A stretch of DNA of 64,000 bases from an uncultured Pelagibacteraceae bacterium. Its GTDB lineage: Bacteria; Pseudomonadota; Alphaproteobacteria; Pelagibacterales; Pelagibacteraceae. Under the pieces are notes generated by a model that was not told the DNA's origin, ran no database searches, and saw nothing but the letters and a program-made list of their open reading frames with translations. Both the position numbers and the translations under genes were made by a program. Location of the stretch: positions 1 to 64,000 of the forward strand of contig CACJPL010000006.1 of the NCBI GenBank assembly GCA_902595285.1, read 5' to 3'. Positions within the stretch are counted from its first letter, which is position 1; each line of letters starts with the position of its first letter. Below are positions 38,869 to 47,942 of this stretch, piece after piece.

Positions 38869-39230
38869 GTTACGACAATAATAATATTTTTGCAAAAATT
38901 TTACGTGGAGAGATACCTTGTAATAAAATTTATGAGGATGATTTTGTTTTGTCATTTCATGATATTAATCCTCAAAAAAAAATCCATGCTTTAGTAATTC
39001 CCAAAGGTAAATATGTTGATCTTGATGATTTTAGTGTTAATGCATCACCTGATGAGATGGTTGGGTTGTTAAAAGGCATTAATACAGTAGCTAAAAAGCT
39101 TGGAATTTCAACAGAAGTAGGCAAGGGCTACAGAGCTCTAGCAAACATAAGTGATCATGGTGGACAGGAAGTTCCTCACTTGCATTTTCATTTATTTGGA
39201 GGTGAAATAGTAGGAAAAATGGTTGAGTGA
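38865..39230 (+). CDS. HIT-family (HinT-like) nucleotide phosphoramidase
   Basis: A 121-residue histidine-triad protein. NIFAKILRGEIPCNKIYED is the HinT N-terminus, and the triad is PHLHFHLFGG. These enzymes hydrolyse AMP-lysine and related adenylates. It follows hisE with an overlap, the common alphaproteobacterial arrangement, and overlaps the GNAT gene by four bases. Confidence 0.95.
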   Translation: MSYDNNNIFAKILRGEIPCNKIYEDDFVLSFHDINPQKKIHALVIPKGKYVDLDDFSVNASPDEMVGLLKGINTVAKKLGISTEVGKGYRALANISDHGGQEVPHLHFHLFGGEIVGKMVE

Positions 39231-39730
39231 TAGAAGAAGTTAAAAGAAATTATTTAGAAATAAATTCTCTTAAAGATTTAAAAGAAGCAAACAACCCATC
39301 TGATGATTTTTCACTAACTCTGTTAAAGCCAGTAAATTTCCAATTGAATAAATTTTTTTACAAAAATATCGGTAAAAATCATAAGTGGGTTGATAGATTA
39401 ATTTGGAATGAGCAGCAGTGGATTGATTATGTTTCAAGTGAAAAAGTTAAAACATATATACTTAAAAACAAAGATGATCTTGTAGGATTTTTTGAGTTAA
39501 TTTTTCATTTTGAACAAAAAGAGGTTGAAATAGCTTATTTTGGTATTCTTGAGGAATACCAAAATAAAAAAATAGGATCTTTTTTGTTGTCACAAGCTAT
39601 AAAAAAATCTTTTGATGAAAATATTAATAGAGTTTGGCTACATACTTGTTCATTAGATCATAAAAATGCTCTCAGTAATTATATTTCTAGAGGAATGAAA
39701 ATTTTTAAATCTGAAATTGTAAAAATTTAA
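39227..39730 (+). CDS. GNAT-family N-acetyltransferase
   Basis: A 167-residue acetyl-CoA-dependent transferase with GTG start. EVEIAYFGILEEYQNKKIGSFLL is motif A, with the pyrophosphate loop Q-N-K-K-I-G-S; VWLHTCSLDHKNALSNYISRGM is the B region. The acceptor is unknown. It overlaps the HIT gene and converges on lolA by four bases. Confidence 0.9.
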   Translation: MIEEVKRNYLEINSLKDLKEANNPSDDFSLTLLKPVNFQLNKFFYKNIGKNHKWVDRLIWNEQQWIDYVSSEKVKTYILKNKDDLVGFFELIFHFEQKEVEIAYFGILEEYQNKKIGSFLLSQAIKKSFDENINRVWLHTCSLDHKNALSNYISRGMKIFKSEIVKI

Positions 39731-40272
39731 TTTTGAGTAGGTAATTTAAATAATTCTCTTTTTATTATTTGGTTTTTTGAAACAGAATACAGGAGAGTCA
39801 AAGTACTATTTTGATAAATGTCTTTTGTTTGCCATCCAATTAAATCAAGAGAATTTATATCAAAAAATATATCTATGTTATTATCATTTTCTTTAATGGT
39901 GTAATTGATATATGAATTGTCTATAATCTTTTCATTCAAAGTATAAATTTTTTCAATTAGATAATTTTTATCTAAGATTAAGTTTAATGGAGTTTTTTTA
40001 AGAGGGTAAAGGTAGTAACTTGATATCGTTTTGATTACTAAAGACTTACCATTTGATACCAAAATTTTTTTACTTTTTTTGTATTTACAGTAGATTTTTT
40101 TTGGGTACTCAATTATACAATTTCCAATTTCTACTTTTCCATTAACATTTTGTTCAAAATCAAAACTTAGGTTTGACGTGTTATTTAATTTTTCAATTAT
40201 CTTTTCTCTATTATCTGCATATGAATTTAAAATAAAAAATGTTAGAAAAAATGTAATTATTAATCTTAACAT
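39727..40272 (-). CDS. lolA: Outer-membrane lipoprotein carrier LolA
   Basis: A 181-residue periplasmic protein with a signal peptide (MLRLIITFFLTFFILNSYA). The mature region has the LolA pattern SFDFEQNVNGKVEIGNCIIEYPKKI (core FEQNVNGKVEIG) and a late DLIGWQTKDIYQN. It ferries lipoproteins from LolCDE to LolB. Its 5' end overlaps ftsK by one base; the ftsK-lolA pair is conserved in alphaproteobacteria. Confidence 0.85.
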   Translation of the reverse strand: MLRLIITFFLTFFILNSYADNREKIIEKLNNTSNLSFDFEQNVNGKVEIGNCIIEYPKKIYCKYKKSKKILVSNGKSLVIKTISSYYLYPLKKTPLNLILDKNYLIEKIYTLNEKIIDNSYINYTIKENDNNIDIFFDINSLDLIGWQTKDIYQNSTLTLLYSVSKNQIIKRELFKLPTQN

Positions 40273-42350
40273 TAAAGAACTTCTCTTTTACCAACATGAT
40301 TTGCTTTGCTCACTATTCCATCAGACTCCATCATATCAATAATTCTTGCAGCTCGATTATAGCCAATTTGAAGTTTTCTTTGTAAAAATGATGTAGAGGC
40401 TTTACCTTCAGATCTAATTATTTCTACAGCTTGCTGATATAAATCATCTTTATCTTCTAAATTTTGATTATTTCCTATCTCTTTTTCGTCTGCAAAATTT
40501 AATATTTCATCAACATAATCAGGTTCTGCCTGCGATCTTAAGAAATTGTTAATTTTTTCAATTTCATTATCTGAGACAAATGGAGCGTGAATTCTGACTA
40601 TTCGATTAGCTGATGACATATATAGCATATCTCCTTTTCCCAGAAGTTGTTCTGCACCCTGTTCTCCTAATATAGTTCTACTGTCAATTTTAGATGTAAC
40701 CTGAAAAGATATTCTGGTTGGAAAATTTGCCTTAATAGTCCCAGTTATTACGTCTACGCTTGGTCTTTGAGTTGCCATAATAATATGGATACCAGCAGCT
40801 CTTGCCATTTGAGAAAGTTTTTGGATGTAGTTTTCAATTTCTTTCCCTGCTACTAGCATCAAATCGGACATTTCATCAACTACTACTACAATATAGGGCA
40901 TTGGTAGTTTGTGTTTAGAATTATAACCGTCAATATTTCTAACTCCTTCTTTTGTCATTAGCCTGTATCTACTTTCCATTTCTTTAACAACCCATCCCAA
41001 AACCGATGCAGCTTTTTTAGCTTCAGTGATTACGGGACATAAGAGATGAGGAATGCCTTCGTATGTTGATAATTCAAGCATTTTTGGATCAATTAAAATG
41101 AATTTACATTTTTCAGGACTATGGCGGTAGAGTAGTGACAAGATTATGGTGTTAATACATACTGATTTACCTGATCCTGTTGTCCCTGCAATTAGCAAAT
41201 GAGGCATAGAGGATAGATCACCAATTATTGGTTTTCCAGAAATATTTTTCCCCAAAGCAATTGGTAATTTGATTTCCTTTTTTTTAAAATCTGAATCGTT
41301 CAAAATTTCACTCAGGTAAACATTTTCTCTTGAATTTTTAGGAAGTTCTATACCCACTGTATTGCTACCTGGTATTGTTGAAATTCTAGCAGACTCAGAG
41401 CTTGTGTTTCTTGCTATATCATCAGATAAATTAATTATTTTTGATACCTTCACTCCAGCAGCAGGTTCGAATTCATTAAGAGTAACAACCGGACCGTGAC
41501 TTACTTTTTTAATATTCCCACTAACACCAAAGTCTAATAGTATTTTTTCAAGAAATTTTGGATCATGAGTATCATTATTGTCGGTGTTTGCCCTTTCTTT
41601 TTTGCTAGGAGTTTTTAATAAATCAATATTGGGTAGTTTAAATTTTATTTTTTGATGATTTTTGTTTTCAGCTTTTATAAAAGGCAAATCTTCTTGAATA
41701 AGATTTTTAATTTCTTCCTGTGGGATATATTCATTAATAATCTCACTTTTGTCAGTATAGTTTTCTTTTTTTTTAAAAAACTTTAATAATTTTTTTATTA
41801 AAATATAAAATTTGTATGGACTAAAATTAATACTTATGAAAAATAAAAATAAAATTACTAAAACTAAAATGTAATAAAATATTGTTTGATTAATCTGAAT
41901 TATAGAATTTAAAAAAGTTTGATTTAGAAAATTACCAACAAAACCTCCATTTCCATTAATATAAAGTGTAAAAGTATTTGGGTAAAAATAGCTTAAAAAT
42001 ATAGTCCCAAAAAAAGAGACTAAAACCACATAAAAAACATTTTCTATGATTAAAAAAAATTCTTTGGTTTTTAAAATATTAATTCCTGTTATTATCAAAG
42101 TAAAAGACACTAAATAAGAGATTAGGCCTATCGATTGGAAAAAGAGATCAGATATAAAACTTCCATAAAAACCTAACAAATTTTCAATTTTTGTATTTTC
42201 AGGAAAAATAAAATTTGGATCTTCTGGTGAGTATGTAATTAATGAAATTAATAATAATCCTCCTGACGAAAAAATTATTAAACCAAAGATCTCAGCCAGT
42301 CTTTTAATCGTAAAATTTATAAATAAATTTGCAGTTTTTTTAATATCCAT
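40272..42350 (-). CDS. ftsK: DNA translocase FtsK
   Basis: A 692-residue protein with four N-terminal transmembrane helices (to about residue 180), a short charged linker and a RecA-like motor: LIAGTTGSGKSVCINTIIL is Walker A, YIVVVVDEMSDLMLVAG is Walker B, and MATQRPSVDVITG follows. The C-terminal gamma winged helix reads STSFLQRKLQIGYNRAARII. It pumps chromosome ends through the closing septum. The linker is short, as in streamlined genomes. Confidence 0.97.
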   Translation of the reverse strand: MDIKKTANLFINFTIKRLAEIFGLIIFSSGGLLLISLITYSPEDPNFIFPENTKIENLLGFYGSFISDLFFQSIGLISYLVSFTLIITGINILKTKEFFLIIENVFYVVLVSFFGTIFLSYFYPNTFTLYINGNGGFVGNFLNQTFLNSIIQINQTIFYYILVLVILFLFFISINFSPYKFYILIKKLLKFFKKKENYTDKSEIINEYIPQEEIKNLIQEDLPFIKAENKNHQKIKFKLPNIDLLKTPSKKERANTDNNDTHDPKFLEKILLDFGVSGNIKKVSHGPVVTLNEFEPAAGVKVSKIINLSDDIARNTSSESARISTIPGSNTVGIELPKNSRENVYLSEILNDSDFKKKEIKLPIALGKNISGKPIIGDLSSMPHLLIAGTTGSGKSVCINTIILSLLYRHSPEKCKFILIDPKMLELSTYEGIPHLLCPVITEAKKAASVLGWVVKEMESRYRLMTKEGVRNIDGYNSKHKLPMPYIVVVVDEMSDLMLVAGKEIENYIQKLSQMARAAGIHIIMATQRPSVDVITGTIKANFPTRISFQVTSKIDSRTILGEQGAEQLLGKGDMLYMSSANRIVRIHAPFVSDNEIEKINNFLRSQAEPDYVDEILNFADEKEIGNNQNLEDKDDLYQQAVEIIRSEGKASTSFLQRKLQIGYNRAARIIDMMESDGIVSKANHVGKREVL

Positions 42351-42410
42351 ATAAATGAATCAATTTTACCACTTTGTATCATCTAATTTTTGTTGTTAAA
42401 ATTAAAAATA

Positions 42411-43487
42411 ATGAAAGTTTGTATAATAGGACAAGGTCTATCGAGCTTAGCTTTAGCCAAAGCTTTGATTAACCAAAATATTAATGTAGATCTATTATCT
42501 TCAAAAAAAAATTATACTTTAAATAAATCCAGAACAATCGGAATTTCAAAAAGTAGTCTAAAATTTATAAATAATAACATATTAAATATAGAGAAAAATA
42601 TTTGGAAATTGAAAAGAATAGAAATTTATTCTGAAAATTTAGCAAACGAAAAATTACTATATTTTGAAAATGATGAAAAAGAAATATTTTCTATAATTAA
42701 AAATTATCAGTTTTTTGAAAATTTAAAAAAAAGTTTACTAAAAAGTAAAAATTTTAAAATTTTAAATCTTAAAAAGAATCTTAATAACCTAAATAAATAT
42801 AATTTAGTAATAAATACAGATCAATTTAATTTTATTACAAAAAAATATTTTTATAAAAAAATTGAAAAAGAATATAATGCAACAGCATATACAACCATTA
42901 TCAAGCATAAAAAAATACAAAACAAAGTAGCGGTTCAAATTTTTACTGAAATAGGCCCATTAGCTTTCTTGCCAATTTCTGAAACAGAAACTTCAATTGT
43001 TTACTCAATTCAAAAGTCTAAAAATAAAACAAACGATAAAATAGCAAGTTTAATTCATAAATATAACCTTAAGTATAAAATACTTAATATTAGGAGAATT
43101 GAGTCATTTAAATTAAAATCTTTTCTGTTAAGATCATATTACCACAATAATATTTTATCTTTTGGAGATCTTTTACACAAAATTCATCCCCTTGCAGGTC
43201 AAGGCTTTAATATGACTATCAGAGATATAAAAGTACTTTTAGATATAATTAAAAATAAACAACTTTTAGGTCTTCCTTTTGATAAATCAATTGGAATTGA
43301 GTTTGAAAAAAAAACAAAACATAAAAATTTTATTTTTTCAAATGGAATTGACTTAATTCAACAATTTTTTGATTTAGAAAGAAAAACAAATAATAAAGCT
43401 TTAAGTAAATCTGTGCAATTTATTGGACAATATCCATCAATAAATAAATTATTTTCAAAAATAGCAGATAGGGGATTTATATCTTAA
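42411..43487 (+). CDS. ubiH: UbiH/COQ6-family FAD-dependent monooxygenase
   Basis: A 358-residue flavoprotein that probably hydroxylates the ubiquinone ring. KVCIIGQGLSSLALAKALI binds the ADP of FAD, RTIGISKSSLKF is the UbiH GxxxxSxxxL-like segment, and FGDLLHKIHPLAGQGFNMTIRDIKVL is the late FAD motif (key part HPLAGQGFN). ATG 42411 is chosen over an in-frame TTG at 42390. The exact ring position it acts on (UbiH, UbiF or UbiI role) cannot be told. Confidence 0.85.
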   Translation: MKVCIIGQGLSSLALAKALINQNINVDLLSSKKNYTLNKSRTIGISKSSLKFINNNILNIEKNIWKLKRIEIYSENLANEKLLYFENDEKEIFSIIKNYQFFENLKKSLLKSKNFKILNLKKNLNNLNKYNLVINTDQFNFITKKYFYKKIEKEYNATAYTTIIKHKKIQNKVAVQIFTEIGPLAFLPISETETSIVYSIQKSKNKTNDKIASLIHKYNLKYKILNIRRIESFKLKSFLLRSYYHNNILSFGDLLHKIHPLAGQGFNMTIRDIKVLLDIIKNKQLLGLPFDKSIGIEFEKKTKHKNFIFSNGIDLIQQFFDLERKTNNKALSKSVQFIGQYPSINKLFSKIADRGFIS

Positions 43488-43488
43488 A

Positions 43489-44139
43489 CTATTGAAGGGT
43501 ATTGTTATCATAAATGTCGTGAGTATAGGTATTCAATATTTCAGATATTTTATTTTTTCTAATGCCTAAATCTTTAGCCTCTAATAAAATTTGTTTTTCT
43601 TCGAGGGAAAACGGAGAGGCCATAGCGAGAGCATTAATAGTTTCATTTAAACTTTGTTTTTCTAAGGCTTTCCAATTAATAATAAAACCTCTTTTTTCAA
43701 ATAAAGACTTTAAATCTTTAAATATTAATTCTAAGTCAGTAAATTTAAGATTTTCTACTTTATCATCTAAGTCATTTAAAAATTTTTCACAACTAATCTC
43801 AAGAAGTCTATATTTTTTCTCGGTTTTTATTTCTTTAATATTCTCAAATCTAATAAACCCTTTTAATTCAATTAGATAGCGGCCATCTTCTGTTTCAGTT
43901 AAACTTGTTATTTCTCCCAAACAACCAACCCGGTGTAATTCGGGTGGATTTTGATTTACTGTTGAGTTAATTGGTTGAATCATTCCAATAATTTTGTTCG
44001 ACTTCATACTATCATTTATCATATCTAAGTAACGTGGTTCAAAAATATTTAATGGCACAGTAGTTTTAGGAAATATAATAAAGTTACTTAATGGAAAAAC
44101 TGGAATTATTTTTGGCAAATTCTTTATACTCATATTCAA
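43489..44139 (-). CDS. LON N-terminal substrate-binding domain protein
   Basis: A 216-residue protein equivalent to the N-domain of Lon protease without ATPase or peptidase parts. IIPVFPLSNFIIFPKTTVPLNIFEPRYL is the family signature (core PLNIFEPRYLDMI), with GCLGEITSLTETEDGRYLI after it. Such stand-alone proteins are common in alphaproteobacteria; function is unknown. It borders the accessory glycan block, whose genes begin 105 bases away. Confidence 0.92.
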   Translation of the reverse strand: MNMSIKNLPKIIPVFPLSNFIIFPKTTVPLNIFEPRYLDMINDSMKSNKIIGMIQPINSTVNQNPPELHRVGCLGEITSLTETEDGRYLIELKGFIRFENIKEIKTEKKYRLLEISCEKFLNDLDDKVENLKFTDLELIFKDLKSLFEKRGFIINWKALEKQSLNETINALAMASPFSLEEKQILLEAKDLGIRKNKISEILNTYTHDIYDNNTLQ

Positions 44140-44243
44140 TAAAATAATAATAATTATAAAAATAACAACAACTAAATTACTTCTAATTTTTTTTTAAGAC
44201 AAAAACTGATTAGACAAAATAGTGTATGAAAGATTTGAATAAT

Positions 44244-45134
44244 TCAAAAATTAAATATTTTCTTTCTGATATTTTTGTAAAAACTGTATAATTTTAAATA
44301 AATAAGAATTTCAAATAAAAATTTTCTTAATTTTTTTTTAGCTATCCAAAAAAATGCGACAATTTTTTTTGGTTTCCAAGGTTTTTCTATACCCCTCATT
44401 AAATCATATGCAGGATGGAATAATTTAATAGGTGACTCTATTAATTCATATCCCATCTCATGTATTGCATTTGTAAACTTTATTTCTCCATCAATAATGA
44501 TTGATTTATAATCTTTTTTTTCTGAATGCTCGCTGTGGGGTAATTTACCAAATTTAATATATAATTCTTGTAAAATCTCCTTGCTTGCAAATCCCCAAGC
44601 ACCATGCGCATGAATTAAATTTTCTTTACTTACTTTATCGTTTTTCCAGGAAGAAACACCACCAAGGGAAACAAAACCACAATTTTTGTTTTTAGCAAAA
44701 GTTTCTAAACATATTTTTGCATAATTATTTTTATTAATTATCATATCATCTTCAGTAAAAATAAAATAATCATAATCGTTTTTTAAAACTTCATATCCTT
44801 TATTATATGCACCATATGACCAACCATGATTTGTATTTTGAATTGTAATTATTTTTCCATTTTTTAATTTTTTAGAACTTAAATTTTCAATAAATTTATT
44901 TCCTTCTAGATTACCAACATTATTATTAACAAACGCTAAGTCAACCGGGTAACCTGGTTCACACTCATTTTCTTTTTCAATATTAAAAAATATTAAATTT
45001 TCAATTTCTTTATTGTTAGTAAAGTTTTGACTATGCAATGTATAAACTGGAGGATTTCCGCATAACTCAGTATCTAATCTAACTGATCTAGAATAAAATG
45101 AAGTAGCAATTATTTTAACTATTTTTTTATTCAT
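44244..45134 (-). CDS. Putative GT-A glycosyltransferase
   Basis: The protein (296 residues from ATG 45134) has a GT-A-like layout: GKIITIQNTNHGWSYGAYNKGY, then YDYFIFTEDDMIINKNNY with a DDM acidic motif in the DxD position, GFVSLGG, and HAHGAWGFASKEIL. It resembles predicted glycosyltransferases of surface-polysaccharide loci, but I cannot name a family. The frame opens at 45191, but ATG 45134 overlaps the formyltransferase stop by eight bases and starts the clear sequence MNKKIVKIIAT. A 3' basic/aromatic tail may bind the membrane. Confidence 0.6.
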   Translation of the reverse strand: MNKKIVKIIATSFYSRSVRLDTELCGNPPVYTLHSQNFTNNKEIENLIFFNIEKENECEPGYPVDLAFVNNNVGNLEGNKFIENLSSKKLKNGKIITIQNTNHGWSYGAYNKGYEVLKNDYDYFIFTEDDMIINKNNYAKICLETFAKNKNCGFVSLGGVSSWKNDKVSKENLIHAHGAWGFASKEILQELYIKFGKLPHSEHSEKKDYKSIIIDGEIKFTNAIHEMGYELIESPIKLFHPAYDLMRGIEKPWKPKKIVAFFWIAKKKLRKFLFEILIYLKLYSFYKNIRKKIFNF

Positions 45135-45858
45135 TTTTTTTATCAAGCAAAACTCTTTCCAAATATAATTTTGTTTTATTTTTACATTCAATATAAACTA
45201 ATGGATAAGGTTCCTGCAGACCTCTCACTAAATTATAAAAATGTCTTGCATTAAATTTTTTAAAATCTTGTAAGGAAATTTTACTTTGAATTGGTTTCCT
45301 TCGATTATAGAAGGTTGCTAATCTATGGTTTTGAGGTACTGATTTTAATTTATTTAATTTTTTTAATTTAATAATTTTTTTTGATCCTTTAATTCCTTTT
45401 TTTATTATTCTATTTAAGATTTCATTTAAATACCCATCAAAAGAAATATCTTCTTGAAATAGAATATTTCCACTATCTAAATTTTCCTCCGCATATATGA
45501 TTGATACTGCGCTTTTTATTTTACCATCTAGAATTTGGTTTTGAATAGGGGATCCACCTCTATATTTTGGTAATTTTGATGGATGTAAAATTAAGCATGG
45601 TGCTATTTTTCTTATTTCTTTTGAAATATAATCACTCCATCCATACGCTAAAATTAAATCTGGTGAGAATGATTCAATTATTTTTATGTGTTTTGTTGTA
45701 AATTTTTTGTTAATTTTAATTAATTTGTTTTTACCTTTTTTTATCTGAATGTTTTTTGTTACCAAGAGAAATGAATTAGTTTTTGATTTGTAATAATCTA
45801 TCAATTTTGATGTTATTTCATAACTCCACTCTCTAGAAATTAAAGATACAATATTCAT
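45127..45858 (-). CDS. Formyltransferase-fold protein
   Basis: A 243-residue protein with the formyl_trans_N fold: DLILAYGWSDYISKEI, LHPSKLPKYRGGSPIQNQIL and ENLDSGNILFQE. These resemble methionyl-tRNA or sugar formyltransferases that use N10-formyl-THF. The catalytic Asp (LDSG) and His (LHPS) are present, but the usual Asn two residues before the His is Ile. Length is below a true Fmt, which has a C-terminal tRNA-binding domain. In this locus it probably formylates an amino sugar, or uses a related one-carbon chemistry. It overlaps both neighbours. Confidence 0.7.
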   Translation of the reverse strand: MNIVSLISREWSYEITSKLIDYYKSKTNSFLLVTKNIQIKKGKNKLIKINKKFTTKHIKIIESFSPDLILAYGWSDYISKEIRKIAPCLILHPSKLPKYRGGSPIQNQILDGKIKSAVSIIYAEENLDSGNILFQEDISFDGYLNEILNRIIKKGIKGSKKIIKLKKLNKLKSVPQNHRLATFYNRRKPIQSKISLQDFKKFNARHFYNLVRGLQEPYPLVYIECKNKTKLYLERVLLDKKNE

Positions 45859-47093
45859 ATAATCTTAGGCCTTGGAAATGGTATAATAAACTTTATTTTC
45901 TTATTAATCTTTTTTACCTGTTCAATAATTGATTTTTTATAGTTCCATGCGATTATTAAAACATAATCAATATTATCAGCATTTTTTTTTAAATAATCTA
46001 AGTTTTTAATAGGAATTTTTAATCCAGGCATAAATTTTCCAGCTCTAAGTGGTGAACCATCAATAATATAATTTATATATTTTTTTTTAATTTTACAGAA
46101 ATTTAGGAAGGTAGTTCCTCTACCAGATGCTCCAAAACCAATAATTTTTTTATTTCTTAAAATAAGTTCATCTAAAATTTTAATTATGTCACTTTTTTGT
46201 TTGTTTATTTTTTTTTCAAATTTTTTAAAATAATTTAAATTTAAATTTTTCTCATTTTTAATCATTTTAAGTAATTTTAAATATTTAATAGGTTTTTTAC
46301 CTTTTTTTTGAAGAGTTACTCTAATACTACCACCGTGAACTTTTATATTTTCAATTTTTATTATTTCAAAGCCATATAAATTGAAAAGATATTTAAGAGA
46401 GTAAATCGTGTAGTAATTTAAATGCTCATGATAAAAAAAATCATATTGGTTAAGTTTTATTAAATCTAGTAAGTAATGTACTTCAATTATTAAATTACCT
46501 TTTTCTTTTAATAATATTTTTGAAGCTTCTACAACTGAATGAATATCATCTATGTGAGCGAAAACATTACTTCCAGTAATAAGATCAAATTTATCATATT
46601 TATTTAATATTTTGATTGCATTTTTTTTATTAAAATATTCATTTATTATTTTAATTCCTTTTTTTCTCGCTAATTTAGAAATATTTTTTGACGGCTCAAC
46701 TCCAAGGCAAAAAATATTTTTTGTAGTCTTAAATTGTTTTAATAATATTCCGTCATTACACCCAAATTCCAAAAGTTTAACATTTTTTTTGTTTTTAAAT
46801 TTTTTTTTAATATCTTTAGCATAAGAAATAAAATGTTTGTTTAAAGCAGGAATTGGTGATGACGAATAATTATAAGCACTAAATAAAATTTCTGGATTAA
46901 TGGAGTCTTTAACTTGAACTAGTTTGCATTTTTTACAATAATGAAGTTTTAGAGGAACTTTTATTTCTTTTTTATTTAAATCAGTTTTTTTAACAAAATT
47001 ACCTGCCAAAGGCATTACACCTAGATTTAAAATAGTATTAATATGTTTATTATTGCAAACTCTGCAGTCTGATCGAAATTTAATTAGTTTCAT
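45855..47093 (-). CDS. Sugar C-methyltransferase-like SAM-dependent methyltransferase
   Basis: A 412-residue three-part protein: an N-terminal zinc-binding region (CRVCNN and CKKCKL; Methyltransf_13), a class I SAM domain with LLEFGCNDGILLKQF, and a C-terminal domain with KIIGFGASGRGTTFLNF and YIIDGSPLRAGKFMPG (Methyltransf_14). This arrangement is that of NDP-sugar C-3 methyltransferases such as TylC3. It probably makes a branched sugar for the surface glycan. It overlaps the formyltransferase-like gene by four bases. Confidence 0.85.
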   Translation of the reverse strand: MKLIKFRSDCRVCNNKHINTILNLGVMPLAGNFVKKTDLNKKEIKVPLKLHYCKKCKLVQVKDSINPEILFSAYNYSSSPIPALNKHFISYAKDIKKKFKNKKNVKLLEFGCNDGILLKQFKTTKNIFCLGVEPSKNISKLARKKGIKIINEYFNKKNAIKILNKYDKFDLITGSNVFAHIDDIHSVVEASKILLKEKGNLIIEVHYLLDLIKLNQYDFFYHEHLNYYTIYSLKYLFNLYGFEIIKIENIKVHGGSIRVTLQKKGKKPIKYLKLLKMIKNEKNLNLNYFKKFEKKINKQKSDIIKILDELILRNKKIIGFGASGRGTTFLNFCKIKKKYINYIIDGSPLRAGKFMPGLKIPIKNLDYLKKNADNIDYVLIIAWNYKKSIIEQVKKINKKIKFIIPFPRPKII

Positions 47094-47171
47094 TTAAACT
47101 AAACTTTAATTTAATTGTCATAAAGATATTTTTAAACTAATTAGTATAGTATTAAATATCAATTAAAAATA

Positions 47172-47921
47172 ATGAAAAAAAAAATTTATTTACATTTTTC
47201 TGTTGATGATGTTTTTAAATCTTTAATAGAAATTTCTGATAAAAATATAAAACTAAAAAAACATTGGTTTTTTTCTAAATTCTATAAGTTATGGAAAAAA
47301 TATAAAATAACTACTAGCTTATATATATTTTATGAGGGTAAGATAAATGGAAGGTTAAGAAGTCTTACCGAAGTAAGAAATATTGCCGAAGAACTTAAAG
47401 AAAACTGGATTTTTTTTGGACCCCATGCTCTTAATTTTTCAAGTCCCCCACATAAATTTCCTGCAAAATCTCAAAAGAAACATATAGCAAAAATTTACAA
47501 AGAAATTCAAAGATTTACTGGAAAAAAATATTTTACAAAACAAGTAAGATTACACGAATACTCAGAGTCCTACGAATTAAAAAACTTTTTTAATTACTAC
47601 AAGGTTACTTCATTGTTTAGTACTGATAAAATTATAGGTGCTCACAGATTGCCAGTAAGTAATAGAAACCAATTACTTAAAACTGGAAAAACTATTTATA
47701 AAAAATTAAGATTTGTAAGAACCGATTTAAGAATTGAGATGATGGTTAATAATAGCAAAATTAAAAATGAAAATATGATTTCTGAAATTTTAAATAAAAG
47801 AAATTTTATAACAATTTATACTCATGAAATAGAATTAAAAAAAAATAAATGTTCTAAGAATTTAATTGATACTATAGGATTTTTATCAAAAAATTACTAT
47901 CTATTGTCCATGAAACCGTGA
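47172..47921 (+). CDS. Polysaccharide-deacetylase-like hypothetical protein
   Basis: A 249-residue protein I do not fully recognise. IYLHFSVDDVFKSL looks like the first acidic motif of NodB-type deacetylases, FFGPHALNFSSPPH and KQVRLHEYSESYEL place further His residues, and NFITIYTHEIEL resembles the last catalytic His motif. A deacetylase acting on a glycan would fit the locus. It is on the strand opposite to its neighbours and very Lys/Asn/Ile/Phe-rich. Confidence 0.5.
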   Translation: MKKKIYLHFSVDDVFKSLIEISDKNIKLKKHWFFSKFYKLWKKYKITTSLYIFYEGKINGRLRSLTEVRNIAEELKENWIFFGPHALNFSSPPHKFPAKSQKKHIAKIYKEIQRFTGKKYFTKQVRLHEYSESYELKNFFNYYKVTSLFSTDKIIGAHRLPVSNRNQLLKTGKTIYKKLRFVRTDLRIEMMVNNSKIKNENMISEILNKRNFITIYTHEIELKKNKCSKNLIDTIGFLSKNYYLLSMKP

Positions 47922-47942
47922 TATTTTTCTTAAGAAAAATTT

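Noticed and set aside
44226..44291. 21-codon plus-strand frame MKDLNNSKIKYF...
   Set aside because: Too short, overlaps the 3' end of the glycosyltransferase gene and has no supporting signal.
47923..47940. 18-base palindrome ATTTTTCTTAAGAAAAAT
   Set aside because: No loop and almost no G+C, so it is a poor terminator; likely a chance A/T palindrome between convergent genes.
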